This document shows, piece by piece, positions 6,878-9,082 of a stretch of DNA of 9,082 bases; positions within the stretch are counted from its first letter, which is position 1; each line of letters begins with the position of its first letter. The notes under the pieces were generated by a model. That model did no database searches. It saw only the letters and a program-made list of their open reading frames with translations, and was not told the origin of the DNA. This stretch comes from Treponema sp. (GTDB lineage: Bacteria > Spirochaetota > Spirochaetia > Treponematales > Treponemataceae), in contig JAITOJ010000058.1 of assembly GCA_031290005.1 (NCBI GenBank), forward strand, positions 1-9,082. Reading direction: 5' to 3'. The position numbers and the translations under genes are program-made.

Positions 6878-8008
6878 ATGGGCATATCTGATGTAGTCAT
6901 TTTGGCCGGCGGCATTGGCGAGCGGCTCTGGCCACTTTCGACCAAAGAGCATCCCAAGCAATTCATCAAAGTTGAAGAAGGCCTTTCATTTTTCCAGATG
7001 TCCCTGCGCCGCGCTGCGGCCCTAAAACCGGCTTCTTCTATTCTGGTGGTTACCCGGCGCGAGTTTGTCGATCTCGCGGCAGACCAGTGCCGGGAATTCG
7101 CGGATTCCCTTGCTGCCGTGGAACGTTCGTTTTTTGAAGAAAAAATCTTCGTCATTCCCGAACCAGAGGCAAAGCATACTGCCGCGGCGATTTATTTTGC
7201 CTGCCGGTTCATTATTGCCCGGCAATCCGGCTCCGCCTTTTCGGACAGCGGCAAGGAACATACTGTTCTGGTATTGACCAGCGACCATATAATTAAACCC
7301 ACGGAGTATTTTCTGGATGCCTGTGAAAGCGCCGTTCGTGCCGCCCAAGAAAACTACTTTGTCTGTTTTGCCATCAAGCCAGACTTTCCGTCCACTGAAT
7401 TCGGCTATATCCAGACGGGCGCCCGGAATCCGGATGATGAGGCGGTTTTTGACATTGCCGCGTTTCACGAGAAGCCGGGCGAGGCGGCTGCCAGAGACTA
7501 TCTGGCTGCCGGTAATTACTGGTGGAACAGCGGGATGTTCGCCTTTGCCGCTTCTTTTTTACTTGAGGAAATTCAGGCCTATGCGCCGGAAATTGCCGAG
7601 GCTTTCTCTGTTCTCCACGGCGTTCCTAAATTAAAGACTTGCAAAAAAATCAAAATTATGTTAGCATGGCATGGACTTGAAAATGCGTATCAAAAGACAC
7701 CTGCCATTGCAATTGACCGTGCGGTGGCGGAAAAAACAAAACGCGCCCGCTGTGTGCTGGCGCATTTTGAATGGTACGATGCGGGAAGTTGGGATGCTTT
7801 TACCGGCTGTGTTCCCGCGCCTGATGAAAACCATGTATTAGTCCAGTGCGATGACTGCTATGTGCACTCGGACATTCCGGTTGCGCTCTGCGGAGTATCC
7901 GGCGTGACAGTAGTGATAAAAGATGGGAAAGCGCTTGTTCTGCAAAAGGGCAGCAGTCCTTTGGTACAGGAAGCGGTTAAACAGATGCAGACTATATTAA
8001 GGAGATGA
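6878..8008 (+). CDS. manC: mannose-1-phosphate guanylyltransferase (GDP-mannose pyrophosphorylase)
   Basis: Cytoplasmic nucleotidyltransferase that makes GDP-mannose from mannose-1-phosphate and GTP, supplying mannose or derived sugars to glycans. At 376 residues it is the single-domain form, without the phosphomannose isomerase domain of the long bifunctional type. Motifs in order: GGIGERLWPLS at 11-21 with PKQF at 26-29 (nucleotide-binding signature), TSDH at 134-137, TEFGYIQTG at 173-181, HEKP at 197-200, WNSGMF at 216-221, IDRAVAEK at 279-286 and WYDAGSW at 299-305. One oddity is PEPEAKHTAAA at 94-104, where the family normally has Asn before Thr-Ala; here it is His100. The ATG has GGGAGGG at 6866-6872 five bases upstream, inside the preceding gene. 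It overlaps the WecA-like gene by 4 bases (ATGA), so the two are translationally coupled. Another hexose-1-phosphate specificity is possible but less likely. Confidence 0.9.
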   Translation: MGISDVVILAGGIGERLWPLSTKEHPKQFIKVEEGLSFFQMSLRRAAALKPASSILVVTRREFVDLAADQCREFADSLAAVERSFFEEKIFVIPEPEAKHTAAAIYFACRFIIARQSGSAFSDSGKEHTVLVLTSDHIIKPTEYFLDACESAVRAAQENYFVCFAIKPDFPSTEFGYIQTGARNPDDEAVFDIAAFHEKPGEAAARDYLAAGNYWWNSGMFAFAASFLLEEIQAYAPEIAEAFSVLHGVPKLKTCKKIKIMLAWHGLENAYQKTPAIAIDRAVAEKTKRARCVLAHFEWYDAGSWDAFTGCVPAPDENHVLVQCDDCYVHSDIPVALCGVSGVTVVIKDGKALVLQKGSSPLVQEAVKQMQTILRR

Positions 8009-9039
8009 CTATTTCTGTTCTTATATATGCTCTTATAGCGTGTGGTGTGAGCCTGGGTATAATCCCGCTGATTATTTCAATTTGTAAAAAACAAGGCTGG
8101 TATGACCCTGTTGATCCCCGAAAAGTACATTCCGGAAACATTCCCCGTCTGGGAAGCATTGGGTTTGTCCCCAGTTTCCTTATCATTGCGGCAATCTATC
8201 TTTTGACTATCAGTCGGGCACTGTTTTTAACTGCCCTGCCGGTTTTTATCGCCGGTCTGTTTGTGTTTATTTTAGGCGTGCTTGACGATTTCCGTGACCT
8301 CCGGGTACGGCTTAAAGTTTTGGGGCAGTTTGTGGCATGTATTATCCCGGTCGCCTGCGGGTTCCAAATCACACAGATAGGAGCGCTTTCCCTGGGGATT
8401 GCCGGACCTTTTCTGACGTTTTTCTGGCTCCTCGCAATAACCAACGCGATGAATCTTATTGATGGTGTTGACGCTCTCTGCGGCTCCATCGCGTTTTTTA
8501 TATTACTTACTCTGGGATGTGTTCTTAGCGGCAATTCTGAGTATGGGGGGCTGACCTTTATCCTGGCAGGCGGGGTGCTGGGTTTCCTGTTTTACAATAG
8601 ACCAAAGGCAAAAATATTTATGGGTGATGGCGGAAGTCAATTTTTGGGGTTTATGATTGCGGTTTTGCCGCTTTTCAAACTCCCGCAGCCGCTGCCGGTT
8701 GATGCCGCTCTATTCCCCATGATGATTCTGCTTCTGTCTATACCCATTCTGGATACCATAGCCGCTATCTGGAGACGCACCCGGGAGCAGCGCACTTTTT
8801 TTTCAGCGGATAAATCGCATCTGCACCATAAACTGATGAACCTGGGATATACGACTGTGGGTATTTTAAGTTTTCTATTGATAATACAAATGGGTCTTTG
8901 TTTGATTGCGGCCTTCGCGGTTCTCATGGTAGAAGGTGTGCAGGGGTTGATTATTTTGTGCATTGCCTTTGCCGCCATGATTGTTTTCTTTGCTATAATT
9001 CATTACACTAATCAAAGTGTTACAGGACTAAAAGGAACT
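8005..9039 (+). CDS. WecA/TagO-like polyprenyl-phosphate sugar-1-phosphate transferase (3' incomplete)
   Basis: Integral membrane enzyme of glycosyltransferase family 4. Members transfer a sugar-1-phosphate, often GlcNAc-1-P, from a UDP-sugar to undecaprenyl phosphate to start O-antigen, teichoic acid or other wall glycans. About 345 residues are readable, with about ten hydrophobic segments. Signature blocks are VHSGNIPRLG at 41-50, GVLDDFRD at 91-98, the NxxNLxDGxD block at 147-156, IFMGDGGS at 204-211 and DKSHLHHKL at 269-277. The HLHH loop and NLIDGVD favour the WecA/TagO branch over MraY. LGSIG replaces the usual LGGIA after the first block. The frame starts at ATG 8005 inside the manC stop (ATGA). 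An in-frame TAA at 7978 rules out any far upstream start. AAGGAG directly abuts the ATG, which is unusual. The frame is still open at 9039, where an unreliable G tract begins, so the true C-terminus is unknown, though the length is already near that of the family. Confidence 0.9.
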
Positions 9040-9082
9040 GGGGGGGGGGGGGGGGGGGGGGGGGGGGCGGGGGGGCCGGGCG
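9040..9082. other. poly-G tract at sequence end, probable artefact
   Basis: Twenty-eight consecutive G bases at 9040-9067 are followed by 15 more bases that are all G or C, with no A or T anywhere after 9039. The preceding 40 bases are A/T-rich and ordinary. Such tails commonly arise from no-signal base calls in two-colour sequencing chemistry and appear at contig ends. Bases after 9039 should not be used for annotation. Confidence 0.85.

Noticed and set aside
7626..7690. A/T-rich patch inside manC as a possible insertion or transfer
   Set aside because: The reading frame is unbroken, motifs on both sides are in order, and the patch is too short to support foreign origin.
8196..8978. Two open frames on the - strand near the window end
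   Set aside because: They are shadows of the WecA-like gene, whose + strand frame runs unbroken from 8005 with all family motifs.
9005..9020. Inverted repeat ACACT-AATCAA-AGTGT as a terminator
   Set aside because: The stem is only 5 bp, there is no T run, and it lies inside the still-open WecA-like frame next to unreliable sequence.
9040..9067. Poly-G as a phase-variation switch, as in treponemal surface genes
   Set aside because: The run is too long, is followed only by G and C to the end, and sits at the sequence edge, so artefact is the simpler reading.

Overview
The window reads as a piece of a spirochaete chromosome, most likely a Treponema-type organism of medium GC content (inference). 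The reasons are the Lon tail, the pairing of an iron-sulfur aldo/keto reductase with a major facilitator transporter, a short all-TPR protein beside glycogen synthase, and a secreted hypothetical protein of a type I associate with treponemes. No 16S or other decisive marker is present, so this placement is moderate at best. I see no insertion sequence, phage gene, CRISPR array, tRNA or rRNA. The last 43 bases are a nearly pure G run that looks like a sequencing or assembly artefact at a contig end.

Layout from left to right. The window opens inside lon, of which only the last 61 codons remain (+ strand). After a 130-base gap with a plausible extended -10 promoter comes a tight + strand pair: an aldo/keto reductase with a C-terminal ferredoxin-like domain, and a 12-helix MFS transporter 3 bases behind it. 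These converge on a - strand group that reads, in transcription order, PLP aminotransferase, glycogen synthase (glgA) and TPR protein. The transporter and TPR genes end on the same TTAA, so each stop codon lies inside the other gene. The aminotransferase gene is divergent, across 49 bases, from a second + strand operon: a secreted hypothetical protein, mannose-1-phosphate guanylyltransferase (manC), and a WecA/TagO-like polyprenyl-phosphate sugar-1-phosphate transferase that was not closed by a stop codon before the window end.

How the genes may work together. manC makes GDP-mannose and the WecA-like enzyme starts a lipid-linked glycan. Their overlap suggests a cell-surface polysaccharide or glycan pathway, and the exported hypothetical protein translated just ahead of them may belong to the same process (inference). 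glgA elongates glycogen from ADP-glucose. No glgB, glgC or glgP is nearby, so the rest of that pathway must lie elsewhere. The reductase-transporter pair looks like a small redox and transport unit whose substrate cannot be read from the sequence.

Most of the content is ordinary housekeeping and metabolic genes. The points most worth a second look are the shared convergent stop, the secreted-protein gene with homopolymer tracts, no ribosome binding site and a near-leaderless promoter, the Shine-Dalgarno sequence that abuts the last gene's ATG, and the artefactual G tract.
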